64,000 nt of DNA from Stenotrophomonas rhizophila (GTDB lineage Bacteria; Pseudomonadota; Gammaproteobacteria; Xanthomonadales; Xanthomonadaceae), in assembly GCF_020857975.1 (NCBI RefSeq), contig NZ_JACWUO010000002.1, positions 310,001-374,000 on the forward strand, written 5' to 3'. Both the position numbers and the translations under genes were made by a program. The notes under the pieces are model-generated. The model made no database searches and was not told the DNA's origin. It was given only the letters and a program-made list of their open reading frames with translations. Every line of letters begins with the position of its first letter. Within the stretch, counting starts at the first letter, position 1. This document shows positions 17,971 to 26,855 of this stretch, one piece after another.

Positions 17971-18007
17971 CGTTGCGCGGTGCCGGCAGACCCGGCACCG
18001 CGCAACG
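17971..18007. terminator. 16-bp perfect hairpin between convergent genes
   Basis: Arms 17971-17986 (CGTTGCGCGGTGCCGG) and 17992-18007 pair perfectly with a five-base loop. It starts two bases after one stop codon and ends three bases before the other, so it can serve both convergent genes. No T tract. Confidence 0.6.
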
Positions 18008-18010
18008 GGG

Positions 18011-18823
18011 TCACTCGACGGACTGTGCGGCCCGCGCGCGCCGACGGCGGCGCAGCTTCAGCGCGATCCAGACCACTGCGACCAGCACCACCGCCGCCGG
18101 CAGCAGGGCCGCCGCCGCGCGGATCAGGAAGGCCACGCTGGAGGACAGGATGCCGCCGGAATCGCGCAGGGCCTCGCCGATTTCGCTGCGGCTGCGCTGG
18201 CCGCTGGAGGTCTCGAACTGCAGCGTCAGCAGCTGGGTGTCGATGCGCCGGCGCTGCTGGGCAGCCTCGCGGGTGGCCTGCTCGACCCCCGCTTCGATTT
18301 CCGACAGGCGCTGGGTGATGGTCAGCAGGTCGGCCACGGCCAGGCCGCCGCGGTCCTGGTAGGCCAGCAGCCGCGCGTGCTCTTTCTCCAGGCGCGCCTT
18401 GGTCAATGCGGTGTCGGCCACCTGCTGGGCCAGGTCTTCGGCCTGGGTGTTGCGCGAGGCCAGTTCGCCGCCCTGCCCGGCCAGGCCGATCAGCGGCTCC
18501 ACGCCCTTGGGTGCGATCCGCACCCGGATCGAGCCGCTGGGGTACTCGCCGCCCTCCTGGCTGACCTGCAGCACGGCGCAGTCGCCAAAGCGGCTGGACT
18601 GGCAGGCATCGGCCAGCTGCTTGACGCGCCCGGCGATTTTCCCTGCGTCGACCCGGATCCGCACATCGTGCTCATAGGCCAGCGCCGCCCCTTCGGGCGA
18701 GGCCACCGCGCCGGCAGCATCGGCCGCCGCTTCGCCGGCGCCCTGCTGCTTGCCGCAACCGGCCAGTACCAGCATCAGCGTCCCTGCCAGGGCGGCACCG
18801 AGGTGCCATGTCGTCCTTGTCAT
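18011..18823 (-). CDS. DUF4349 lipoprotein with C-terminal membrane helix
   Basis: 270 residues. Signal with lipobox LAGC at Cys23. The DUF4349 region (about 55-230) begins YEHDVRIRVDAGKI and contains a coiled coil between about 130 and 200 (EDLAQQVADTALTKARLEKE, LSEIEAGVEQATREAAQQRR). A C-terminal helix ALLPAAVVLVAVVWIAL followed by KLRRRRRAR anchors it in the inner membrane with a basic tail inside. The function of the family is unknown. ATG overlaps the TAA of the GFA gene by one base, so the two form an operon. Confidence 0.85.
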   Translation of the reverse strand: MTRTTWHLGAALAGTLMLVLAGCGKQQGAGEAAADAAGAVASPEGAALAYEHDVRIRVDAGKIAGRVKQLADACQSSRFGDCAVLQVSQEGGEYPSGSIRVRIAPKGVEPLIGLAGQGGELASRNTQAEDLAQQVADTALTKARLEKEHARLLAYQDRGGLAVADLLTITQRLSEIEAGVEQATREAAQQRRRIDTQLLTLQFETSSGQRSRSEIGEALRDSGGILSSSVAFLIRAAAALLPAAVVLVAVVWIALKLRRRRRARAAQSVE

Positions 18824-19179
18824 TACCGGCTTGCTCCGTCGTAGTGGGTGATGTTCAACCCGGCCAGGTCCAGCCCGGGCAGGCAACGTACATTGACCGC
18901 CGCCATCGCCTGCCCGCTGCGCGGGTCCACGCCCTCGCTGAACGGGGCGATGCCGCAGCTGCGGCAATAGTGGTGCTCCAGGTGATGCTGGTTGAACTGG
19001 TAGGTGGCCACGTCGGCCGGGTCGGTCTGCAGCTGCAATGCCGCGCGCGGGGCGAACCACAGCAGGCCGCCGCGGCGGCGGCACAACGAACAGTTGCAGT
19101 CGATCACCTCGGCGATCGGGTCGGTGGCCTCGACCACGAACGCAATCTGCCCGCAATGGCAGCTTCCTTCGTACTGCAT
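18823..19179 (-). CDS. GFA family zinc-binding protein (glutathione-dependent formaldehyde-activating fold)
   Basis: 118 residues, a compact GFA/CENP-V fold. Zinc ligands are visible as CHCG (residues 8-11), CNCSLC and CRSCG. Family members bind zinc through cysteines and a few act on S-hydroxymethylglutathione, but most have no assigned reaction. Start ATG 19179 gives MQYEGSCHCGQ, the usual N terminus. It is the first gene of the pair with the DUF4349 lipoprotein. Confidence 0.88.
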   Translation of the reverse strand: MQYEGSCHCGQIAFVVEATDPIAEVIDCNCSLCRRRGGLLWFAPRAALQLQTDPADVATYQFNQHHLEHHYCRSCGIAPFSEGVDPRSGQAMAAVNVRCLPGLDLAGLNITHYDGASR

Positions 19180-19282
19180 TGGCGCACCCTCCGGCTGGAA
19201 AGCGCCATGGTAATCCAATGGCACGGGCGCCAGCGGCCCGGCCGGCCTATGCTCGGGGATTGACCACTGCACAGGATCGCCG

Positions 19283-21088
19283 ATGCGCCAGCATCTCCTC
19301 GCCCTCGCCCTGATCGCCGCCCTGGGCGGTTGCCAGCCGGCCGACGCCCCGTCCGCCACCGGCACTCCGGCCGCGGCCACTGCCGGCGATGCCGCGGTGG
19401 ACGCCGCCTTCGCCGACCTGTCCAAGCGCGCCCTGGACACCTGGATGCAGCTGTCGCCGATCAGCGCCACCCAGATCGGCGACCACCGCTACGACAGCGA
19501 GATCGACGACCTCAGCGCCGCCGGCCAGCAGAAGGTACTGGCCGCCTACAAGGGCCTGGTCGCCGACCTGGACCGCATCGATGTAAGCAAGCTCTCGCGC
19601 GAAAACCAGGTGGACGCGGCGATCCTGCGCAACCAGCTGCAGTCGGAGATCTGGAGCGCGGAGGTGCTGCAGGCATCGCGCTGGGATCCGCAGATCTACA
19701 ACGGCCTGGCCGGCAGCGCCCTGTATGGCCTGATGGCACGCGAGTTCGCCCCGCTGCCCGAGCGCCTGAAAGCGGCCACCGCGCGCATGGAGAAGCTGCC
19801 GCAGATCTTCGCCCAGGCCCGCGCCAACCTGGACCCGGCGCGCGTGCCGAAGATCCACGCCGAGACCGTGGCCAAGCAGAACCGCGGCATCCTCAGCATC
19901 GTCGATACCTTCATCACCCCGCACATCGGTGAACTGCCGGCCGAAGATGGCAAGCGCCTGCAGGCGGCGATCGACGGGCTGAAGAAGGCGGTCGACGAAC
20001 AGCAGACCTGGCTGGACAAGACCCTGGTGCCCAATGCCAAGGGCGATTTCCGCATCGGTGCCGAGCTGTACGACCAGAAGCTGAAGTTCGCGCTGAACTC
20101 CTCGCTGTCGCGCGCCCAGATCGGCGAACGCGCACGGGCCGAGCTCAAGCGCGTGCGCCAGGACATGTACGGCATCGCCCAGACCGTGCTGAAGGACAAG
20201 CCCGGCGCCCCGGCGCTGCCGGCCAACCCCAGCGATGCCCAGCAGCAGGCGGCGATCGAAGCGGCGCTGGAACTGGCCTATGCCGACAAGCCGGCCCGCG
20301 ACAAGGTGGTCGATGACGCCAAGGCGGCGCTGGCCCAGTCCACCGAGTTCGTGCGCAAGCACGACCTGATGACCCTGCCCGATTCGCCGGTGGACATCAT
20401 CCTGATGCCCGAATTCCAGCGCGGCGTGGCCGTGGCCTACTGCGATTCGCCCGGCCCGCTGGACAAGAATCTGAAGACCTTCTACGCGGTCTCGCCGATT
20501 CCCGACGACTGGAACGACCAGCAGGTCGATTCGTTCCTGCGCGAATACAACAGCCGCATGATCCACCTGCTGAGCATCCACGAAGGCACCCCGGGCCACT
20601 ACCTGGAAGGCTGGCATTCGGGCAAGTTCCCGTCCACGCTGCGCGCGGTGCTGCGTTCGGGCCTGTTCGCCGAGGGCTGGGCGGTCTACACCGAGCGGAT
20701 GATGCAGGAGCAGGGCTACTTGGACAACGACCCGCTGTTCCACCTGGTGCAGCTGAAGTTCTACCTGCGCACCATCTCCAACGCGATCCTGGACCAGGGC
20801 GTGCACGTGGACAACTGGACCCGTGAGCAGGCCATGCAGCTGATGACCCACGATGCGTTCCAGCAGGAAAGCGAAGCCTCGGGCAAGTGGGTGCGCGCGC
20901 AGCTGACCTCGGCGCAGCTGCCGACCTACTTCGTCGGTGCGCAGGAACACTTCGATACGCGCAAGGCGGTGCAGGACAAGCAGGGCGCCAAGTTCAACCT
21001 GAAGGCCTACCACGACCAGATGCTGTCCTACGGCGCCCCGCCGGTGCGCTTCGCGCGCCAGCTGATGCTGGACCAGCCGATCGAGTAA
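19283..21088 (+). CDS. DUF885 family lipoprotein, putative zinc-dependent carboxypeptidase
   Basis: 601 residues, normal for the family. Lipobox LGGC gives a lipidated Cys17. Long helical body. The metal-binding signature HEGTPGHYLEGW lies near residue 433 with EGWAVYTERMM some 35 residues later, matching the HExxH-like plus downstream Glu arrangement of DUF885/M32-like peptidases. Probably an envelope peptidase; substrate unknown. ATG 19283 follows the promoter region shared with the divergent GFA gene (103 bp). A SMAG repeat and then a strong terminator follow. Confidence 0.87.
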   Translation: MRQHLLALALIAALGGCQPADAPSATGTPAAATAGDAAVDAAFADLSKRALDTWMQLSPISATQIGDHRYDSEIDDLSAAGQQKVLAAYKGLVADLDRIDVSKLSRENQVDAAILRNQLQSEIWSAEVLQASRWDPQIYNGLAGSALYGLMAREFAPLPERLKAATARMEKLPQIFAQARANLDPARVPKIHAETVAKQNRGILSIVDTFITPHIGELPAEDGKRLQAAIDGLKKAVDEQQTWLDKTLVPNAKGDFRIGAELYDQKLKFALNSSLSRAQIGERARAELKRVRQDMYGIAQTVLKDKPGAPALPANPSDAQQQAAIEAALELAYADKPARDKVVDDAKAALAQSTEFVRKHDLMTLPDSPVDIILMPEFQRGVAVAYCDSPGPLDKNLKTFYAVSPIPDDWNDQQVDSFLREYNSRMIHLLSIHEGTPGHYLEGWHSGKFPSTLRAVLRSGLFAEGWAVYTERMMQEQGYLDNDPLFHLVQLKFYLRTISNAILDQGVHVDNWTREQAMQLMTHDAFQQESEASGKWVRAQLTSAQLPTYFVGAQEHFDTRKAVQDKQGAKFNLKAYHDQMLSYGAPPVRFARQLMLDQPIE

Positions 21089-21105
21089 GCCGATGCTGGT
21101 GGGTG

Positions 21106-21124
21106 CCGACCGTTGGTCGGCACG
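21106..21124 (+). repeat. SMAG hairpin after the DUF885 gene
   Basis: GGTGGGTGCCGACC-GTT-GGTCGGCAC, with GTGG in place of GTAG, in the sense direction 18 bases after the stop and nine bases before the terminator stem. Confidence 0.6.
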
Positions 21125-21132
21125 CGACACGA

Positions 21133-21162
21133 AACGGCCCGGTGATTACCGGGCCGTTTTTT
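21133..21162 (+). terminator. Rho-independent terminator of the DUF885 gene
   Basis: Stem AACGGCCCGGT/ACCGGGCCGTT (21133-21143 / 21148-21158), loop GATT, followed by six T. Confidence 0.93.
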
Positions 21163-21200
21163 CGTTCGGTCTTCGATCAGGTTGATCGCGAGCGTTGAGG

Positions 21201-21480
21201 GCCCCGTCGCGGCCGGCAGGCCCCTATGCAAATGTCCCCCGGCGTCGGCCTTCGGCCGCCTCCTCCTCCTTTACTTTGCTAGGGACCTACCGGCCGCGAC
21301 GGGGCTCGGCTTGCGGCACGCGATGGAAAAGCGATGGAAAAAAGCGGATGTCACGGTGCCAACGCCGGTGGGGCGAGTGCGGGGCCGCCATGCCCTTGTG
21401 GCGAAGTAAAGGAGGAGGGGGCGGCCGCAGGCCGACGCCGGGGGACATTCGCAGGCAAGGGCATGGCGGCCCCGCACTCG
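21201..21480. repeat. Composite inverted-repeat element with duplicated 49-bp core
   Basis: This fills the 340 bp between the DUF885 terminator and the ABC gene. Unit 1 (21201-21305) has perfect 16-bp arms (21201-21216 / 21290-21305). Unit 2 (21374-21480) has perfect 25-bp arms (21374-21398 / 21456-21480). The centres, 21231-21279 and 21401-21449, are 46/49 identical when one is reverse-complemented, so the units are inverted relative to each other, yet their arms are unrelated. Because of this symmetry both strands carry small open frames that encode the same peptide CPPASA(F/C)GR(L/P)LLLYFA; I regard these as by-products. It looks like a dispersed, non-autonomous repeat family; no transposase is present. 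Confidence 0.65.
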
Positions 21481-21503
21481 TCCCGCCGGCAACCGCGTCT
21501 CCT

Positions 21504-23339
21504 TCACCCCGCGTCAGCCGCCACGAACCCGCCGGTCTGGCGCGCCCACAAGCGCGCATACAGGCCATTGGCCGCAATCAACTGCGCATGCGTGCCGGTC
21601 TCCACGATCCGGCCTTCGTCCATCACCACCAGCCGGTCCATGCGCGCGATGGTCGACAAACGGTGCGCGATCGCGATCACCGTCTTGCCGGCCATCAGCT
21701 CGTCCAGGTTGTCCTGGATGGCCGCTTCCACTTCCGAATCCAGTGCCGAGGTCGCTTCGTCCAGCACCAGGATCGGCGCGTCCTTGAGCAGCACCCGGGC
21801 AATGGCGATGCGCTGGCGCTGGCCGCCGGACAGCTTCACCCCGCGCTCGCCCACGTGGGCGTCATAACCCTGCCGCCCTTCGCCATCGCGCAGCGTGTCG
21901 ATGAAGGCCGACGCGCGCGCCTTGGCCACCGCCGCGCGCAGCTGCTCCTCGGTCGCATCCGGGCGCCCGTACAACAGGTTGTCGCGGATCGACCGATGCA
22001 GCAGCGAAGTGTCCTGGGTGACCACCCCGATCTGCCCGCGCAGGCTCTCCTGGGTGACCCCGGCAATGTCCTGGCCATCGATGCGGATCTGCCCGCTTTC
22101 CAGGTCGTACAGCCGCAACAGCACGTTGACCAGGGTCGACTTGCCCGCACCGGAAGGCCCGACCAGGCCGATCTTCTCGCCCGGCGCCACCACCAGGTCG
22201 AGCCCGGCGATCACCCCGCCGGCCTTGCCGTAGTGGAAATGGATGTGGTCGAAATGCACGCCGCCCCGGCTGACCCGCAGCGGCACCGCGTCGGCACGGT
22301 CCTGCACGGTCAGCGGCTGGGCGATGGTGGTGATGCCGTCCTGCACCGTGCCGATGTCCTCGAAGATGCCGTTGATGGTCCACATGATCCAGCCGGACAT
22401 GTTGTGGATGCGGATCACCAGCCCGGTGGCCAGGGTGATCGCGCCCACGCTGATATGCCCGCTGTTCCACAGCCACAGCGCCAGCGCGCAGGTGCCGGCG
22501 ATCAGGAAACCGTTGACGATGGAGATGGTCAGGTCCATCCCGGTGGTGACCCGGGTCTGGCGCCGGTGCTTGACCGCCAGTTCCTCGATCGCCTCGGCCA
22601 CATAGGCCTGCTCGCGGCCGGCATGGGCGAACAGCTTCAGCGTGGGGATATTGGTATAGCCATCCACGATCCGGCCCATGGCCTTGGAGCGTGCCTCCGA
22701 GGCGACCCAGGCGCATTGCTTGGCACGCGGCACGAAGTAGCACAGGATCACCACGTAGGCGGCCATCCACAGCATCAGCGGAATCATCAGGCGCCAGTCG
22801 GCCTGCGCGAACAGGTACAGCGCGGTGCCGGTGTAGACCACGATGTACCACAGCGAATCGACCATCTGCACCGCCGACTCGCGCAGCGACGTACCGGTCT
22901 GCATCACCCGGTTGGCCATGCTGCCGGCGAAATCGTTCTGGAAGAACGACAGGCTCTGCCGCACCACGTAGTTGTGCATCAACCAGCGCGAGCGGTTGCT
23001 CAGGCCCGGCACGATCGCCTGGTTGACCAGCAGGTTGTGCAGGCCCACCAGCAGCGGGCGCGCGATCACGGTGATGGCCACCATCCACAGCAGCTCGTTG
23101 GCATGGCGCTGGAAGAAACCGGCGCCGGGCTGTTCGGCCACCATGTCCACGATGCGGCCGAGGAAGTCGAACATCGCCACTTCCACCAGCGCCAGCAACA
23201 GGCCGGCCACCAGCGTGGCCAGCAGCACCGGCCAGACCGGGCGCAGGTAATGCAGGTAGAACGGCACCACCGTGCGCGGCGGCATGCGCCCGTCGACGGG
23301 CGGGAACACCGGAATCAGCGATTCGAACCAGCGGAACAT
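21504..23339 (-). CDS. ABC exporter, fused permease and ATPase
   Basis: 611 residues, half-transporter that should work as a homodimer. The membrane domain (about 1-340) has six helices; the ATPase domain has Walker A GPSGAGKST, Q-loop VVTQDTSLLH, signature LSGGQRQRIAIARVLL, Walker B ILVLDEATSALD and the H-loop IAHRLST. The close order MsbA/multidrug type fits, but with no specific substrate clue. ATG 23339 is preceded by AGGA; the in-frame TTG 18 bases earlier is rejected. Single gene, with a hairpin terminator upstream separating it from the hydrolase gene. Confidence 0.92.
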   Translation of the reverse strand: MFRWFESLIPVFPPVDGRMPPRTVVPFYLHYLRPVWPVLLATLVAGLLLALVEVAMFDFLGRIVDMVAEQPGAGFFQRHANELLWMVAITVIARPLLVGLHNLLVNQAIVPGLSNRSRWLMHNYVVRQSLSFFQNDFAGSMANRVMQTGTSLRESAVQMVDSLWYIVVYTGTALYLFAQADWRLMIPLMLWMAAYVVILCYFVPRAKQCAWVASEARSKAMGRIVDGYTNIPTLKLFAHAGREQAYVAEAIEELAVKHRRQTRVTTGMDLTISIVNGFLIAGTCALALWLWNSGHISVGAITLATGLVIRIHNMSGWIMWTINGIFEDIGTVQDGITTIAQPLTVQDRADAVPLRVSRGGVHFDHIHFHYGKAGGVIAGLDLVVAPGEKIGLVGPSGAGKSTLVNVLLRLYDLESGQIRIDGQDIAGVTQESLRGQIGVVTQDTSLLHRSIRDNLLYGRPDATEEQLRAAVAKARASAFIDTLRDGEGRQGYDAHVGERGVKLSGGQRQRIAIARVLLKDAPILVLDEATSALDSEVEAAIQDNLDELMAGKTVIAIAHRLSTIARMDRLVVMDEGRIVETGTHAQLIAANGLYARLWARQTGGFVAADAG

Positions 23340-23358
23340 TCCATTTTCCTGAAGCAAA

Positions 23359-23388
23359 GCAGGCCGCGATTATCCCACCGCGGCCTGC
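23359..23388 (-). terminator. Hairpin terminator between hydrolase and ABC genes
   Basis: Arms 23359-23368 and 23379-23388 (GCAGGCCGCG and complement) pair around a 10-base loop. On the minus strand TTTGCTTC follows; on the plus strand CTTTTGTTTT follows. It terminates the hydrolase transcript and could work in both directions. Confidence 0.7.
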
Positions 23389-23426
23389 CTTTTGTTTTCA
23401 CCTGCGCAACACGCTGCGCGTGCGGT

Positions 23427-25022
23427 TCAGCCCTTGTCCGCAGCGGCCACCGGTACCAGCAGCAGGTCCTGGAAATCGAAGCTGAAATCAGTCAGCGCCG
23501 AAATCGCCTGCATGCGCACCTCGCGCACCTTGCCGTCCGGGTCCAGGCTGAAATTGACGAAGGCATCGGCATTGAGCGAACGGTCGTCCCAGCGCACGAT
23601 GAAGGTGTCGTGCTGCCAGTGTTCCAGCCTGCCGGTCAGCTGGGCGGTCTTGCCAAAGCGCAGGCGCAGTGCGCCGCCGCGCCGTTCGATGAACACATCG
23701 CCGTACCACCGGTCGCGGTAGCCGCCGGCATAGGCGGCCAAAGGCAGCGAAGGGGTGGACTTCGCATCCCGCGCGGCCTGGTGCTTGGCCCAGCCCTCGT
23801 CGGCCTTGTCCTGCGCCTTGGCCACCGCCGCGGCATAGGCAGCGACCCAGTCGGTCGGCGGCGCCTGCAGGTAGGCATCGAGCACGTCCATGGTGATCGC
23901 ATTGAAGGCCGCGCCCACTTCCTGGTTGGTCAGCACCACGATGCCCAGCTTGTGTTCCGGGACCAGGGTCACCCGCGAGACCATGCCCGGCCAGCCGCCG
24001 GTATGCCAGACCAGTTTCTGGCCGCGGTAGTCGCTCAGGCTCCAGCCCTCGCCATAGCCGGCGAAGTTCGGCCGCGCCGGCGCCAGCTGCGGCACGCTCG
24101 GCTCGGGCACTGCCTGCGGGGTGATCATCTGCCACATGGCCTGCTGGGTCTTGGCGCTGAACAGCGCGCTGCCGTTGTCCAGTTGGCCGTGCGCCAGTTG
24201 CACGTTCATCCAGCGCGCCATGTCGTGCACGCTGGAATAGATGCCGCCGGCACCGGCGTTGTTGGACCAGGTCAACGGCGCCACGGTGCGCAGCGTGCTG
24301 AAATCGTACTTGGCGTGGCCGACCGCAGCCTGGTCGCCGGGCAGCAGGTGGTCGGCGTTGTAGCGGGTACCGTCCATCCCGACCGGGGTGAAGATATGCT
24401 GCTGCAGGAAGGCGGCATAGGACTGCCCGGAAACCCGTTCGATCACCTGTTGGGCAACGGCGTAGAGAATGTTGTCATAGGCGTAGCGGTCGCGGAAACC
24501 AGCCTTCAGCGGCACCTCGGCCAGCCGCTGCACCACCTCGGCGTTGCTGTAGCCGGTAGCCGGCCAGAACAGCAGGTCGCCCGCGCCCAGGCTGAGCCCG
24601 CTGCGGTGCGAGAGCAGGTCGCGGATGCGCATCTCGCCGGTGACATACGGATCGGACATGCGGAAGCCGGGCAGGTGCTCGATCACCCGATCGTCCATCT
24701 TCAGCTTGCCCTGCTCGGCCAGCAGGTTCAGCGCGGTGGCGGTGAACGCCTTGGTATTGGAGGCGATCGCAAACAGGGTGTCGGCCTGCACCGGCGCCGG
24801 CTTGCCCAGTTCGCGCACGCCGTAGCCACGCTCGAACACCACCTGGCCATCCTTCACCACCGCCACCGCGATGCCGGGCACGTCGAACTGGCTGCGCACG
24901 CGCTCCACGGTGGCGTCCAGGCGCTGCAGTGGCGCCGGTGCCGACGCCGACGCAAGGGGTGCGCATGCCAGCAGCACGAGGCCTCCGATCCAGGATGTGT
25001 TCAAACAGTGTCTCCTTTGCAT
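23427..25022 (-). CDS. Serine hydrolase of beta-lactamase (class C / penicillin-binding) fold
   Basis: About 531 residues with N-terminal signal peptide (LVLLACAPLASA). The catalytic Ser-x-x-Lys is SNTKAFTATALNL, the Tyr motif is YDN in YAYDNILYAVAQQVI, and the third motif appears as HTGGWPGM, all as in the AmpC-like esterase/D-peptidase family (PF00144). A C-terminal DUF3471-like beta domain follows. Substrate unknown: esterase, D-aminopeptidase or peptide hydrolase. Start is uncertain: ATG 25022 gives a basic n-region (MQRRH), but a strong AAAGGAGA lies inside it, seven bases before an in-frame TTG at 25004. Confidence 0.87.
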   Translation of the reverse strand: MQRRHCLNTSWIGGLVLLACAPLASASAPAPLQRLDATVERVRSQFDVPGIAVAVVKDGQVVFERGYGVRELGKPAPVQADTLFAIASNTKAFTATALNLLAEQGKLKMDDRVIEHLPGFRMSDPYVTGEMRIRDLLSHRSGLSLGAGDLLFWPATGYSNAEVVQRLAEVPLKAGFRDRYAYDNILYAVAQQVIERVSGQSYAAFLQQHIFTPVGMDGTRYNADHLLPGDQAAVGHAKYDFSTLRTVAPLTWSNNAGAGGIYSSVHDMARWMNVQLAHGQLDNGSALFSAKTQQAMWQMITPQAVPEPSVPQLAPARPNFAGYGEGWSLSDYRGQKLVWHTGGWPGMVSRVTLVPEHKLGIVVLTNQEVGAAFNAITMDVLDAYLQAPPTDWVAAYAAAVAKAQDKADEGWAKHQAARDAKSTPSLPLAAYAGGYRDRWYGDVFIERRGGALRLRFGKTAQLTGRLEHWQHDTFIVRWDDRSLNADAFVNFSLDPDGKVREVRMQAISALTDFSFDFQDLLLVPVAAADKG

Positions 25023-25206
25023 GTCACGGGGGCGTGGACACCGCCAGGTCGCCGGCGCCGGGTTTCGCAAGATGGTAACGCTGCGACGTTCAGGCTCGCC
25101 TGTGCCAGAAGCCAGTCCGTCGGGAAACACTGCGCATGACTACCACCGCCATCAGCGTAGCGCCCCGCAGGGGGCAACACCCCCGCGCAGCACGCCAGGC
25201 CGGCGC

Positions 25207-26025
25207 ATGAGCACCGCGCCCGGGCAGATCCGCGCCGGCATCGGCGGCTGGGTGTTTCCGGCCTGGCGCGGCGGCACGTTCTACCCGCCCGGGCTGGTCC
25301 AGCGCGAAGAACTGGCGTATGCCAGCGCGCGGCTGGGCTGCATCGAGATCAACAGCACGTTCTACCGTGCGCAGACGCCGGCGGTGTATGCGCAATGGCG
25401 CGCGCAGACCCCGCCCGGCTTCGTTTTTTCGGCCAAGGCGCCGCGCACCATCACCCAATCCCACGACCTGTCCACGGTGGGTGCGCGGGTGGAGGACTTC
25501 ATCGGTGGCATCGTCGCGCTGGGCGACCGGCTGGGCCCGCTGGTGTGGCAGTTCGCCGAGCGCCATCCGGCGATGGCGCAGGAGTTCGATCGGTTCCTGC
25601 AGGGGCTGCCGCGCCAGGCCGACGGCCAGCGGCTGCGGCATGCGCTGGAAGTCCGCAACCCGGCGGCATGGACGCCGGAACTGCTGGCGGTGGCCCGCGC
25701 GCACAACGTGGCGCTGGTGTTCAGCGGTTCCGCCGACTACCCCAGCTTCGCCGATCCCACCGCCGATTTCGTCTATGCGCGCCTGATGCAGGCGCGCGCC
25801 AACCTGCGCGCCGGGTATCCGGAACGCGTGCTGGAACAATGGTGCCTGCGTGCAATGCGCTGGGCGCGCGGGGAAGACAACCCGGACCTGCCGCATCTGG
25901 CGTCCGAAGCGCCGGCAAGCGGACCGCGCCAGGTGTATGTGCTGTTCATCGGCGCGGCCAAGCAGCGCAACCCGGCCGCGGCGCTGGCGCTGGGCGGGCA
26001 GTTGCAGCGGCTCGGCGCAGCCTAG
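25207..26025 (+). CDS. DUF72 family protein (YecE-like)
   Basis: 272 residues, TIM-barrel-like family of unknown biochemical role. Signature GIGGWVFPAWRGGTFYPPGL near the N terminus, EINSTFYRAQTPAVYAQW, FVFSAKAPRTITQSHDL and LGPLVWQFAE are all typical. ATG 25207. Single gene, divergent from the serine hydrolase. The stop codon TAG (26023-26025) is at the same time the head of a GTAG-type repeat whose first base is C here (CTAGCGCCGGGC). Confidence 0.9.
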   Translation: MSTAPGQIRAGIGGWVFPAWRGGTFYPPGLVQREELAYASARLGCIEINSTFYRAQTPAVYAQWRAQTPPGFVFSAKAPRTITQSHDLSTVGARVEDFIGGIVALGDRLGPLVWQFAERHPAMAQEFDRFLQGLPRQADGQRLRHALEVRNPAAWTPELLAVARAHNVALVFSGSADYPSFADPTADFVYARLMQARANLRAGYPERVLEQWCLRAMRWARGEDNPDLPHLASEAPASGPRQVYVLFIGAAKQRNPAAALALGGQLQRLGAA

Positions 26026-26116
26026 CGCCGGGCACTGCCCGGCTGCCGTTGCGCACGTCCAGCCGGAAGCATACCGACCAACCGGAAGCGTACCGACCAA
26101 CGGTCGGCACCTACCG
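26022..26116. repeat. Two opposed SMAG hairpins between convergent genes
   Basis: A plus-oriented unit (GCCGGGC-ACT-GCCCGGC stem, 26027-26043) starts at the stop codon of the DUF72 gene; a minus-oriented unit (CCGACC-AAC-GGTCGG, 26093-26107, head CGGTAG at 26116-26111) ends at the stop codon of the convergent membrane protein gene. A decayed copy of the CCGACCAA half lies at about 26073-26081. Confidence 0.75.
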
Positions 26117-26779
26117 TGCCGGCGATGGGTTGCCCAGGCGCGCATCGATCCGCCACAGCAGCGCGCCCAGCGCCACGAACGCCAAGGCCACCACCGCGGC
26201 ATTGCGCGCCACCGTGGCCGCCCCGAGCTGGACCAGGTCCAGGAACGGATACGGGTACTGCCCGCTCCAGCGCCCGACCAGCAGTGCCCAGCCCAGGTAG
26301 ACGATCGGGAACAGCAATGCCCATCCCAGCTGGCGCCAGCGCAGGTGGCCATGCGGCCCGGCCAGCCAGCCCAGCAGGTACAGAGCCGGCACCGCGTAGT
26401 GCAGGCCGGTGTCGGCCCACCATTGCGCGCCCTGCGGTTGCCACAGGGTGCGCAGGATCAGCACATAGATCAGCCCGGTGATGCCGATGTACAGCGCCAC
26501 CGCCGCACTCGGCGCGGGCGCGGCCATGCCGCGGCGGCGACCGCGCAGGCGCGCCAGGCAGACTGCGGCCACTGCGACGTTGCTGAGAATGGTGAAGTAA
26601 CCCAGCAGCTGCAGCGTGGCCAGGCCGTTGCCGCGGCTGGCGCCCACGCTCTGCAGCAGCAGCGCGTACTGCAGCCCGAGCGCGGCCAGCGCGACCAGGC
26701 CGGTCAATGCGGCCCAGGCGCGCGCGCCGGCCGAAGGCGGCGGGACGGCGGCAACGGTGTGGATGCGGGCAGGTTCCAT
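26111..26779 (-). CDS. Pr6Pr-family integral membrane protein
   Basis: 222 residues with six hydrophobic helices, the arrangement of the Pr6Pr/FAR-17a-like family. Conserved-looking features are LQLLGYFTILSNVAVA after helix 2, HYAVPALYLLGWL and a polar WSGQYPYPFLDLVQLG loop. Function is not established. ATG 26779, first clear start; 76 bp separate it from the divergent EamA gene. The last codon and stop, CGG-TAG, belong to a SMAG repeat head. Confidence 0.8.
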   Translation of the reverse strand: MEPARIHTVAAVPPPSAGARAWAALTGLVALAALGLQYALLLQSVGASRGNGLATLQLLGYFTILSNVAVAAVCLARLRGRRRGMAAPAPSAAVALYIGITGLIYVLILRTLWQPQGAQWWADTGLHYAVPALYLLGWLAGPHGHLRWRQLGWALLFPIVYLGWALLVGRWSGQYPYPFLDLVQLGAATVARNAAVVALAFVALGALLWRIDARLGNPSPAR

Positions 26780-26855
26780 CGGCGCAGCATGCCATGGCCT
26801 GCGCCGCGGCGACATGACCGTTTCACCCGGCCGGCCGGTGCCGCACAATACCCCG

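Noticed and set aside
21182..21507. Two small frames (75 and 78 codons) on opposite strands in the composite repeat
   Set aside because: They share a peptide only because the repeat cores are inverted copies; no ribosome binding site and no independent sign of coding.
21195..25139. 1314-codon open frame on the plus strand across the ABC transporter and hydrolase genes
   Set aside because: It is antisense to two well-recognised genes on the minus strand; its composition (His/Gln/Arg rich, no domains) is the usual high-GC shadow.
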